This document shows, in pieces, positions 1 to 6,085 of a stretch of 6,802 bases of DNA (within the stretch, counting starts at the first letter, position 1; each line of letters starts with the position of its first letter). The position numbers were made by a program, and so were the translations under genes. Source of the DNA: an uncultured Eubacteriales bacterium (GTDB lineage: Bacteria > Bacillota > Clostridia > Oscillospirales > Oscillospiraceae); assembly GCA_900549885.1 (NCBI GenBank), contig URQA01000132.1, positions 1 through 6,802 on the forward strand, read 5' to 3'. Below the pieces are notes generated by a model. That model was not told the origin of the DNA. It worked only from the letters and a program-made list of their open reading frames with translations, and did no database searches.

Positions 1-111
1 TCCCTCGGGTCTCGGCGCCCACCTTACCCAAAAATGCAGGAAGACCGCCGCGCCCTGAGCCGGCCACGGTAGCCGGAAGGACGGGCGGCCTTCCTGTCCA
101 GGGGGCCGGCC
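1..111. other. GC-rich non-coding tail downstream of the FAD dehydrogenase gene
   Basis: No gene is supported here. The stretch follows the stop codon of the minus-strand dehydrogenase gene. It has a small inverted repeat, GGAAGG at 75-80 against CCTTCC at 89-94 (8-base loop), and two GCCGGCC-type palindromes near 59-65 and 104-111. None is followed by a convincing U-run on the minus strand; the only run of five T is at about 31-35, some 40 bases further on. It may hold an imperfect terminator, but I would not call one. Confidence 0.4.
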
Positions 112-1503
112 TTACATCCGTTTTACGACAGCTCTGGCCGCCTGCACACCAGAGGCACCGGCCTGAGCTAGTCCTCTGGTAACACCGGCGCCATCACCCG
201 CGGCAAAGAAGTTGGGCAGGGCGGTTTCCAACTCCTCGGTGAGCTGCAGGCGGGCGGAGTAGAACTTCACCTCTGCGCCGTAGAGCAGGGTATCATAGTT
301 GGCGGTGCCGGGGGCCAGCTTGTCCAGGGCGTAGATCATCTCAATAATGTCGTCCAGCTGCCGCTTGGGCAGGGCCAGGGACAGGTCGCCGGGGATGGCG
401 GCGGTAAGGGTGGGCCGGGTGAAGGACTTGCTCATCCGGTGGTCGTTGGTGCGGATGCCGGACACCAGGTCTCCGAACCGCTGGACCAGCACGCCGCCGG
501 CCAGCATGTTGGACAGGGAGGCGATGTGCTTGCCGTAGCGGTACGGCTCGTTGAAGGGCTGGGTGAAGCGGTTGGACACCAGCAGGGCGAAGTTGGTGTT
601 CTCGCTGCGCAGCTTGGGGTCGGCGTAGGAGTGGCCGTTGACGGTGTTGATGCCCTCCACGTTCTCCGCCACCACGTGGCCGTAGGGGTTCATGCAGAAG
701 GTGCGCACCTGGTCGCCGTACTGCTTGGTGCGGTAGACCAGCTTGGACTCATACACCACGTCGGTGATGCTCTCAAAGATGGTGGCGGGCAGCTCCACCC
801 GTACGCCGATGTCCACCTGGTTGTTGATGAGCTCCAGCCCCAGCTTCTGGCATTGCTTGGAGAACCACTCCGCGCCGGAGCGGCCCGGACCGGCGATGAG
901 GTACGGCGCGGTGAAGCGTTCGCCCTTTTCGGTGACCAGCACATAGCCCCCGTCGGCCCCCACCTCAATATCCTGTACGGCGGTGTTGAACAGGAAGGTG
1001 TGCTTGTCCCGGATATACTCGTAGATATCGGTGAGGATGCGCAGGTTGTTCTCGGTGCCCAGGTGCTTGCACCGGGCTTGGAGCAGATGCAGGTCGTGCT
1101 CCAGTGCCCGCTTCTCCAGCTCCCGGGCGGCGGGGGTGGAAGTGGAGTACACTTCGGTGGTGGCCCCGTGCTTAACGTTGAGGGCGTCCACATAATCGAT
1201 GAGGTCCATGACCTCCCGCTCGTCCAGAAAGTCGGTGAGCCAGCCGCCGAAGGCGGTGGTGAAGTTGAATTTGCCGTCGGAGAAGGCGCCCGCCCCGCCG
1301 AAGCCGCACATGGTGCCGCACACCTTGCACTGGATGCAGCTCTTCACCTTACCGGCCACGATGGGGCAGCTGCGGTGGTAGATATCCGCCCCCTGGTCCA
1401 CCACCAGCACCCTGGCGCCGGGGCATTTCAGGCTCAGCTCATAGGCGGCGTAGATTCCCGCCTCTCCCGTGCCCAGGATCATCACGTCATAGCGGCTGTT
1501 CAT
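112..1503 (-). CDS. FAD-dependent dehydrogenase / NAD(P)/FAD-dependent oxidoreductase (COG2509-like) with a Cys cluster
   Basis: A 463-residue cytosolic flavoprotein. The N-terminus carries a dinucleotide-binding fold (YDVMILGTGEAG, residues 5-16) and the first strand ends in an acidic residue (VVDQG, 34-38), as expected for FAD. The C-terminus has the second FAD contact, AAGDGAGVTRGLAQAG (434-449), the usual GD motif. Between them the GFGGAGAFSDGK segment (67-78) is typical of the poorly characterised FAD-dependent dehydrogenase group COG2509. Cysteines at 46, 56, 59, 62 and 66 precede it; 56-66 form CX2CX2CX3C, which could bind an Fe-S cluster. The ATG at 1503 is preceded by only a weak GAGAG ribosome site. 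A TATAAT box lies 20 bases upstream and a terminator lies further upstream, so it is probably transcribed apart from the transporter gene, although both are on the same strand. Substrate and electron partner are unknown. Family assignment is firm, function is not. Confidence 0.85.
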   Translation of the reverse strand: MNSRYDVMILGTGEAGIYAAYELSLKCPGARVLVVDQGADIYHRSCPIVAGKVKSCIQCKVCGTMCGFGGAGAFSDGKFNFTTAFGGWLTDFLDEREVMDLIDYVDALNVKHGATTEVYSTSTPAARELEKRALEHDLHLLQARCKHLGTENNLRILTDIYEYIRDKHTFLFNTAVQDIEVGADGGYVLVTEKGERFTAPYLIAGPGRSGAEWFSKQCQKLGLELINNQVDIGVRVELPATIFESITDVVYESKLVYRTKQYGDQVRTFCMNPYGHVVAENVEGINTVNGHSYADPKLRSENTNFALLVSNRFTQPFNEPYRYGKHIASLSNMLAGGVLVQRFGDLVSGIRTNDHRMSKSFTRPTLTAAIPGDLSLALPKRQLDDIIEMIYALDKLAPGTANYDTLLYGAEVKFYSARLQLTEELETALPNFFAAGDGAGVTRGLAQAGASGVQAARAVVKRM

Positions 1504-1522
1504 GGTACATCTCTCATTTCTT

Positions 1523-1550
1523 ATTATAATAAGTGGGCGCGCAGGCCCAA
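1523..1550 (-). promoter_or_regulatory. Probable promoter of the FAD dehydrogenase gene
   Basis: On the minus strand a perfect TATAAT (1523-1528) is preceded, 16 bases away, by TTGGGC (1545-1550), which matches only the TTG of a sigma-70 -35 box. The predicted transcript would start about 13 bases before the ATG at 1503, so the leader would be very short. Its position just after the upstream terminator supports separate transcription. The -10 is good and the -35 is weak. Confidence 0.45.
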
Positions 1551-1584
1551 GGTAGTATACCAGAAGTATTGGATGATTTCAAGC

Positions 1585-1620
1585 AGAAAAAGAGGACCCG
1601 GCCGTCTCCGGCCGGGCCCA
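1585..1620 (-). terminator. Rho-independent terminator of the anion transporter gene
   Basis: Read on the minus strand, an 8-bp perfect GC stem (1609-1616 with 1597-1604, loop GAGA) extends through one G-U pair to about 11 bp. It is followed at once by CTCTTTTTCT (1584-1593). It lies 23 bases after the transporter stop codon. Strong stem plus U-run make this the clearest terminator in the window, and it separates the transporter from the dehydrogenase gene. Confidence 0.85.
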
Positions 1621-1642
1621 AAGGGGGGCTTTTCTCTAGGAA

Positions 1643-3040
1643 TCAGACAATCTTGACCACAAACATCCACCAAGGGATCATGATAGCAATAGTAAAGACA
1701 GTGGACACTGCCATTTTCACCGCACTGGTCTTGGCGAAGTCCTTCAGAGAGACGTAGCCCATACTGAAGAAGATCAGGTAGGTGCCGATCTCATAGGGCA
1801 GAATCAGCTGATCCAGGCCCAGATAGAAAGCGTACGTGGTAGCCATGGGGGACACACCCAGCCCCAGAGCCACGCCGGTGAGCAGGGGGGCGATGGAAGA
1901 CATGGCGGCCATGGGGGTGAGCAGGAAGTTGACGATCACGCCGAACACGAACACGATTGCCAGGAAGCCGAAGGTGCCGGTGTTGGAGAGCATCGGGGTG
2001 ATGATGTTCACGATGAAGTTGCCCGCGCCGCAGGCGGCGGCCACCGTGCCGATGGACAGGCAGGCCACGATGAAGAAGATCACATTGAAGTTGACCTTGC
2101 GGAAGTGCTCCACCTTACCCACCTTGATGCCGGGCAGGTAGCAGATGATGGGGGCCAGCAGGAATCCGTAGAGCATGTTCCAGTGAGTCCAGCGGTTGCT
2201 CAGCAGGTACACCAGCAGGACCAGCAGAATAACCAGCACCTTCTTGTCGTTGGTGGTCATCTTGCCCAGATCCTTCAGCTGCTGCTGGAAGTATGCCTTG
2301 CCGTTGATGGGCTTCTCCGGCTTCATCAGCTTGGTGATGATGAAGGCCATGATGAAGGGCAGCAGCACCAGGGGCAGGTCCTGGATGAAGAAGTCGATGA
2401 AGTTTGTGTTCAGGCTTCCCTCCACAACGCCTTCCACCGACTTGGACATATCCAGGAACATCTGGATGCCGGAGGGGGAGTAGACGAAGCCGGAGGCAAT
2501 GTGGAAGCCGAAGCAGGCAGCCATGAGGATGCCGCCGGAGGCTTTGCCCACGGGCAGCTCCAGAGACTTAATGATGGACAGGGTGATCGCGGCCACAGCC
2601 ATGCTGGTCCAGGTGCCGGGGACGATGATGATGGACAGGATAGCGGTCAGGGTAATGCCGAATACGATGCCGGTATAGGTACCGCCGGCCAGGATGATGC
2701 AGTGGTAGGCGATGCGCTTGAGGATGGTGGTGTCCTCCAGGATGTTCACCAGAAGCAGGGTGGCCAGGATGTACCAGGGAATATCATTGGTCCATGCGGA
2801 GAACACCGTGCCAGAGGGGGCAATGCCGGTCATGATGTACAGCAGCATCATGAGGATGCCTGCAATGGCGTTGTCCATCTCGTCGAAGCAGAACATGGCG
2901 ATGCCCATCAGGGTAATGGCAAAGAATGTTCTGATGTCGCTGGTAAACGCCTCCGTGGTGGGGATCAGCAGGATGATGATGGGCAGCGCCAGCGTCACGA
3001 TCCAGCTGATCAGGGATTTGCGGTTGACTGTTTTGGTCAT
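1643..3040 (-). CDS. DASS/SLC13-type anion permease, integral membrane protein
   Basis: A 465-residue polytopic membrane protein, close to the usual length of bacterial divalent anion:Na+ symporters. About a dozen hydrophobic segments are visible, for example near 12-27, 38-52, 57-73, 89-104, 113-140, 221-237, 266-281, 318-338, 356-373 and 446-462. The C-terminal pattern, a GY turn (428-429) followed by a last helix ending IPWWMFVVKIV, is usual for the family. The expected cargo class is a di- or tricarboxylate or another organic anion, with sulfate less likely. The two hairpin-tip sites that normally read SNT are diverged: TWTSMA (143-148) and TPMAAMSS (375-382), so sodium coupling is uncertain. 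I chose the ATG at 3040 because GGGAGGA sits six bases upstream; an in-frame TTG at 3061 overlaps that site and is rejected. It is divergent from the reductase gene and probably shares regulation with it. The family call is good and the substrate is unknown. Confidence 0.8.
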   Translation of the reverse strand: MTKTVNRKSLISWIVTLALPIIILLIPTTEAFTSDIRTFFAITLMGIAMFCFDEMDNAIAGILMMLLYIMTGIAPSGTVFSAWTNDIPWYILATLLLVNILEDTTILKRIAYHCIILAGGTYTGIVFGITLTAILSIIIVPGTWTSMAVAAITLSIIKSLELPVGKASGGILMAACFGFHIASGFVYSPSGIQMFLDMSKSVEGVVEGSLNTNFIDFFIQDLPLVLLPFIMAFIITKLMKPEKPINGKAYFQQQLKDLGKMTTNDKKVLVILLVLLVYLLSNRWTHWNMLYGFLLAPIICYLPGIKVGKVEHFRKVNFNVIFFIVACLSIGTVAAACGAGNFIVNIITPMLSNTGTFGFLAIVFVFGVIVNFLLTPMAAMSSIAPLLTGVALGLGVSPMATTYAFYLGLDQLILPYEIGTYLIFFSMGYVSLKDFAKTSAVKMAVSTVFTIAIMIPWWMFVVKIV

Positions 3041-3046
3041 GTAGTT

Positions 3047-3053
3047 TCCTCCC
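3047..3053 (-). promoter_or_regulatory. Ribosome binding site that fixes the transporter start
   Basis: The minus strand reads GGGAGGA here, six bases before the ATG at 3040. Starting at the TTG at 3061 would place this site inside the coding sequence, so it decides for the ATG. Confidence 0.8.
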
Positions 3054-3064
3054 TTTTTCAAAAT

Positions 3065-3112
3065 CGCCCCTTGGGGGAACGGCGCCTGTCCCCGCGCCGT
3101 GGGGCGTACCCC
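3065..3112 (-). other. Structured GC-rich leader of the transporter mRNA
   Basis: The minus-strand transcript can form a hairpin in which GCGCCGT pairs with ACGGCGC (plus-strand arms 3079-3085 and 3094-3100, loop 8). This is enclosed by a second helix (3065-3070 with 3101-3106) with an unpaired CCCCCAA-type strand between. An alternative small hairpin, GGGG-UACG-CCCC (3101-3112), uses a UNCG-type loop and competes for 3101-3106. The structure ends about 12 bases before the ribosome binding site. It matches no riboswitch class I recognise. An attenuator role is a guess. Confidence 0.4.
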
Positions 3113-3162
3113 TCCCGCCCGGACCGGACATGCCCCGGCACGTATGGGCGGATGATAATTTA

Positions 3163-3168
3163 ACTATA
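3163..3168 (-). promoter_or_regulatory. Possible -10 box for the transporter gene
   Basis: The minus strand reads TATAGT, five of six matches to TATAAT, in the AT-rich part of the divergent region. Transcription would start near 3156, giving a leader of about 115 bases that contains the GC-rich hairpins. No good -35 box is found at 16-18 bases; that position instead overlaps the CACCGTG palindrome at 3180-3190, so an activator or repressor may act there. Confidence 0.35.
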
Positions 3169-3179
3169 GTACAATTTGC

Positions 3180-3190
3180 ACCACCGTGGT
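3180..3190. promoter_or_regulatory. Palindrome ACCAC-C-GTGGT, candidate operator
   Basis: A perfect 5-1-5 inverted repeat with core CACCGTG, placed where the -35 element of the transporter promoter should be. A repeat of the same geometry with the same CACNGTG core lies at 3362-3372 on the reductase side. The protein that would bind is unknown. Confidence 0.3.
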
Positions 3191-3198
3191 TATATTCA

Positions 3199-3221
3199 TT
3201 TCAAATTGCTGTAATTTGAAA
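3199..3221. promoter_or_regulatory. Perfect 9-bp inverted repeat, candidate operator of the divergent pair
   Basis: TTTCAAATT and AATTTGAAA flank a five-base spacer GCTGT, a 23-bp perfectly symmetric site in the middle of the divergent region. The size and symmetry fit a dimeric helix-turn-helix regulator. About the centre the outer positions are A-N11-T, not the T-N11-A of a textbook LysR box, so the regulator class is open. A chance AT palindrome of this length is possible but unlikely in 417 bases. Confidence 0.45.
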
Positions 3222-3262
3222 ATCAAATCACTTTATTTTTGTGCACTTTTTTCCTCATCCAT

Positions 3263-3286
3263 CGTCAATTATTTCACATTTTGACG
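3263..3286. repeat. Inverted repeat CGTCAA / TTGACG with 12-base spacer
   Basis: Six-base arms at 3263-3268 and 3281-3286, centre-to-centre distance 18 bases. It could be a second regulator site, but arms this short may arise by chance. The right arm also resembles a -35 box, yet no -10 lies at a workable distance. Confidence 0.2.
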
Positions 3287-3310
3287 TTTTAGACATTTAT
3301 CATCATTTTT

Positions 3311-3341
3311 TTGAATCAGAGTAATTGCATTTTGCTATTTC
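3311..3341 (+). promoter_or_regulatory. Weak candidate promoter for the reductase gene
   Basis: TTGAAT (3311-3316) lies 17 bases before GCTATT, or 19 before TATTTC, the latter preceded by TG at 3333-3334 as in extended -10 promoters. Each box is a poor match, and CTTAAT at 3351-3356 is an alternative -10. The start point would be near 3347-3362, next to the palindrome at 3362-3372. Confidence 0.2.
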
Positions 3342-3361
3342 CCTTTTGGGCTTAATTCCGT

Positions 3362-3372
3362 TACACTGTGTA
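3362..3372. promoter_or_regulatory. Palindrome TACAC-T-GTGTA, candidate operator
   Basis: A perfect 5-1-5 inverted repeat about 86 bases before the reductase ATG, near the likely transcription start. It shares the CACNGTG core and the geometry of the site at 3180-3190 on the transporter side. Confidence 0.3.
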
Positions 3373-3380
3373 CGAGTAGA

Positions 3381-3418
3381 TTTGCCGGGTCCTGGATTGT
3401 TTTCCCCCGGCGCACAAA
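3381..3418 (+). other. Hairpin in the reductase mRNA leader
   Basis: GCCGGG (3384-3389) can pair with CCCGGC (3406-3411), and TTTG (3381-3384) lies opposite CAAA (3415-3418) across a bulge. The loop is about 16 bases. It ends 23 bases before the AAAAGGAG ribosome site. It is not followed by a U-run, so it is not a terminator. Any role, such as transcript stability, is guesswork. Confidence 0.25.
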
Positions 3419-3440
3419 TTGGAACGGGAGTGTATTTAAT

Positions 3441-3448
3441 AAAAGGAG
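3441..3448 (+). promoter_or_regulatory. Ribosome binding site of the reductase gene
   Basis: AAAAGGAG lies nine bases before the ATG at 3458 and fixes that start. Confidence 0.8.
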
Positions 3449-3457
3449 TGTTGCCTG

Positions 3458-5434
3458 ATGCAAAACAAGTATTACCCCCATATTTTTGAGCCCATCACCA
3501 TCAACGGAGTCACCTTCAAGAACCGCATCTTCACCGCCCCCTCTATGGGCCACATGATCCAGAACAACGCCCCCACCTACCCCGAGGCCCCCATGATCGC
3601 CAACTACCTGGAGAAGGCCAAGGGCGGCGCGGCCCAGGTGGAGTGCGGCGGCCAGCAGGTCAATGACCCCGGCGCCAACCCCATCCACTCCAAGTTCGAC
3701 ATCGAGGACCCCACTGGCTGGCGCAACTTCATCCACTTCACCAACGCCATCCACTTTTATGATGCCAAGGCCTCCTACGAGTTGATCCACTTCGGCAGCG
3801 AGGGCGAGTACACCAAGGAGGCCTTGGCCAAAGGCAAGCCCTTCGCCTGCTCCTCCTTCACCCGAAAGGACGGGGTGGAGTTCCAGCAGATCCCCTATGA
3901 GGAGATGGACCGGCTGGCCGACCGCTATGCCTCCCTGGCCGAGTGCGTGAAGTTCTGCGGGTTCGACACCCTGCTGATCCACGGCGGCCACGGCACCCTG
4001 CTCCAGGAGTTCGTCTCCCCCCGTTCCAACCACCGCACCGACGAGTTTGGCGGTTCCATGGAGAACCGGGCCCGCTTCCCCCTGATGGTGCTGGACCGCA
4101 TCCGTCAGCGCGTGGGCCGGGATCTGCTGATTGAGTACCGCATCTCTGGGTCCGAATGCGTCCCCGGCGGCTTTGAGATCGACGAGTGCATCGAGTTCTT
4201 CAAGCTCATCCAGGACCGAATTGACATCGCCCACATCTCTGCCGGTGTGGTACGGGAGCCCCGCCTGCGCGCCATTACCCACCCCACCAGCTTCCTGCCC
4301 GAGGGCTGCAACCTCTACTTGGCCGCGGCCGTGAAGGCCTGCCCGGACATCCACATCCCCGTGCTGGGCCTGGGCGCCCTCCAGCAGCCCGCCGCCATTG
4401 AGCAGGCCCTAGCCGAGGGCAAGGCGGACATCATTGCCATGGCCCGGGGCACCATCGCTGACCCCTACACCGTGGAGAAGAGCCGGGAGGGCCGTCCCCA
4501 GGACATCGTGCCTTGCATCAAGTGCTTCCACTGCCTGGACGATTTCAAAAAGACCCACTACTATTCCTGCGCCGTCAACCCCATCGCTGGCCGTGAGACC
4601 CAGCTGGACATGCTGGTGCCCAAGGAGTACACCAAGGAGAACGTGGCCATCGTAGGCGGCGGCCCCGGCGGTATGAAGGCGGCCCTGCTGGCTGCCGAGC
4701 GCGGCCACACCGTCACCCTCTTCGAGAAGGAGGAGAAGCTGGGCGGCCAACTCAACGACGCAGACTTCATGAGCTTCAAGTACGACCTGAAGAACTACAA
4801 GAACTACCTCATCGACCATGTCAACGCCAGCCCCGCCATCACCGTCAAGCTGGGCCACGCCGTCACCCCCGAAGAGCTCACCGCCATGGGCTTTGACGAG
4901 GTGATCTGCGCCATCGGCGCCACCCCCCTCATCCCCCGCATCCCCGGCGTGGACGGTGACAACGTCATCTGGGCCGGCGACAGCTTCTGGACGCCGGAGA
5001 AAGTGGGCCAGAAGGTGGTGGTCATCGGCGGCGGTCAGGTGGGCTGCGAGACCGGCGTCCACTACGGCATGAACGGCAAGGACGTCACCATCCTGGAGAT
5101 GCAGGACCTGCTGGCCCCCGACGCCATGCGTACTTACCAGGAGGAGCTGGTGGGCCAGGTGGGCGCCCACTGCTCCGCCGCCATCACCGGCGCCAAGGTT
5201 ACCGCCATCACCGACACCGGCGTGGTCTACGTGGACAAGGGCGGCGTGGAGCACACCGTTCCCGCTGACACCGTCCTTCTGGCCGTGGGCATGAAGCCCC
5301 GCGCTGCCGAGGCGGAGACCTTCCGCCCCTGCGCCGAGCGCTTCCGCAAGCTGGGCGACTGCGTCAAGGTGGGCAACGTCAAGACCGTCACCCGGGCGGC
5401 CTTCGACGCGGCCATGACCATCGGCGCCTACTAA
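3458..5434 (+). CDS. Old-yellow-enzyme family NAD(P)H:flavin oxidoreductase with [4Fe-4S], FMN and FAD domains (enoate / 2,4-dienoyl-CoA reductase type)
   Basis: A 658-residue cytosolic enzyme with the full architecture of 2,4-dienoyl-CoA reductase, clostridial enoate reductase and the bile-acid reductases BaiCD/BaiH. Residues 1-350 form the FMN barrel, with LLIHGGHGTLLQEFVSPRSN (172-191) and FGGSMENRARF (197-207); His175 and His178 sit at the usual proton-donor/substrate-anchor positions. Cys353, 356, 359 and 371 form the CX2CX2CX11C cluster site followed by NP. Residues 396-406 (AIVGGGPGGMK) start the FAD domain, 521-531 (VVIGGGQVGCE) the NAD(P)H domain, and LGD at 632-634 gives the late FAD contact. 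It should reduce an activated C=C bond with NAD(P)H through FAD, Fe-S and FMN. Some substrate-site residues differ from FadH: HFGS (111-114) replaces the common HxGR, and GVVREPR (263-269) carries no His where FadH has GWHEAR. The gene diverges from an anion permease, which suggests an imported unsaturated acid (inference). A specific substrate cannot be named. Confidence 0.9.
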   Translation: MQNKYYPHIFEPITINGVTFKNRIFTAPSMGHMIQNNAPTYPEAPMIANYLEKAKGGAAQVECGGQQVNDPGANPIHSKFDIEDPTGWRNFIHFTNAIHFYDAKASYELIHFGSEGEYTKEALAKGKPFACSSFTRKDGVEFQQIPYEEMDRLADRYASLAECVKFCGFDTLLIHGGHGTLLQEFVSPRSNHRTDEFGGSMENRARFPLMVLDRIRQRVGRDLLIEYRISGSECVPGGFEIDECIEFFKLIQDRIDIAHISAGVVREPRLRAITHPTSFLPEGCNLYLAAAVKACPDIHIPVLGLGALQQPAAIEQALAEGKADIIAMARGTIADPYTVEKSREGRPQDIVPCIKCFHCLDDFKKTHYYSCAVNPIAGRETQLDMLVPKEYTKENVAIVGGGPGGMKAALLAAERGHTVTLFEKEEKLGGQLNDADFMSFKYDLKNYKNYLIDHVNASPAITVKLGHAVTPEELTAMGFDEVICAIGATPLIPRIPGVDGDNVIWAGDSFWTPEKVGQKVVVIGGGQVGCETGVHYGMNGKDVTILEMQDLLAPDAMRTYQEELVGQVGAHCSAAITGAKVTAITDTGVVYVDKGGVEHTVPADTVLLAVGMKPRAAEAETFRPCAERFRKLGDCVKVGNVKTVTRAAFDAAMTIGAY

Positions 5435-5460
5435 GCCTGGACCCGAGACCATCCAAATAT

Positions 5461-5500
5461 AAGCCAGGGGCGGACACCAATCGGTGTCCGCCCCTGGCTT
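5461..5500. terminator. 18-bp perfect hairpin between convergent genes, bidirectional terminator
   Basis: Positions 5461-5478 pair perfectly with 5483-5500 around the loop AATC. It lies 26 bases after the reductase stop and 27 bases before the stop of the opposing gene, so it can serve both. The downstream U-tracts are poor (CTTTCCC on plus, CTTATATTT on minus), but the stem is very stable. Confidence 0.75.
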
Positions 5501-5527
5501 TCCCATCATCTTGTTCCCCGTCCGGCC

Positions 5528-6085
5528 CTACGCTTGGGGCAAACTGTCCAGCAACAGTTGGACGCTGGGATTCTGGGTTCCCCGGTTCCATACCACTTCA
5601 TGGGTGATCCAGGCCGCGTCGCTGTCCACCTGGATAGCCCGCAGGCCCGGGTAGCGGTGGTTGTTGTAATAGGTCTCGGACAGGAGCATAATCCCTGCCC
5701 CCATCTGGGTGTAAACGAAGCCGGAGGTGATGGAGTCCACCCGCCGGATGTTTGGCTCCAGCCCCATATCCTCCAACGCCTTCAGGATACGGGAGTTGCC
5801 CCGGGGCTTAGCCTGTACCAGCAGCAGGTCAAGGCTGCGGATGGCCTCCTCACAGGTCTGGGCTGGGCAGTCCTCCCGCACCACCATAACCAGGCGGCTA
5901 CGGTACACTGGTCTGCTGATCAGGTCCGGCGGCAGCCGCTCCCTGTGGCGGAGGATGAGGAAGGCCAGGTCTAGCTCCCCATAGATCACCCGGTCGGCGC
6001 ATTCGGTGAAGGGCAGCCGCTCCAGGTCCAACTGCACATGGCTGTGGGACAGGGCGAAGTCTGCCACCGCCTGAGTCACTCCGAT
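5528..6085 (-). pseudogene. LysR-type regulator remnant (effector-binding domain only)
   Basis: This is the 3' part of the chimeric frame. It keeps the two-lobed effector-domain signatures (GxLDLAF, MVVRED, MGAGIMLLSE) and a natural C-terminal end, but lacks the ~90-residue DNA-binding domain and linker helix. Without these it cannot act as a transcription factor. The 5' limit is accurate only to about 30 bases. Its former targets are unknown; it now converges on the reductase gene. Confidence 0.7.

Noticed and set aside
439..1656. Long plus-strand open frame (405 codons) opposite the FAD dehydrogenase gene
   Set aside because: Its product is Val/Gly/His/Ala-rich with no domain, and it is a GC-driven shadow of a gene with clear FAD motifs on the other strand.
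1979..1987. SNT tripeptide at permease residues 352-354 as the sodium-site motif
   Set aside because: It lies in a loop before a membrane helix and is followed by GTFG, not at the second hairpin tip, where TPMAAMSS stands instead.
3041..3061. Upstream TTG start for the permease
   Set aside because: It would place the strong GGGAGGA ribosome site inside the coding region; the ATG at 3040 is preferred.
2105..3163. Long plus-strand open frame opposite the permease gene
   Set aside because: Composition is Gly/His/Asp/Gln-rich antisense of membrane codons, with no family resemblance and no ribosome site.
3281..3303. TTGACG with TATCAT as a sigma-70 promoter for the reductase gene
   Set aside because: The spacing is only 11 bases, too short for a -35/-10 pair.
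3458..5434. Naming the reductase baiCD, baiH, fadH or bilR
   Set aside because: Architecture is shared by all of them, but active-site residues differ from FadH and no bile-acid, fatty-acid or bilirubin gene is nearby. The substrate cannot be assigned from sequence alone.
3335..5509. Two long minus-strand open frames opposite the reductase gene
   Set aside because: Low-complexity Gly/Val/Leu/Asp products without motifs; the plus-strand frame encodes a complete, well-recognised enzyme.
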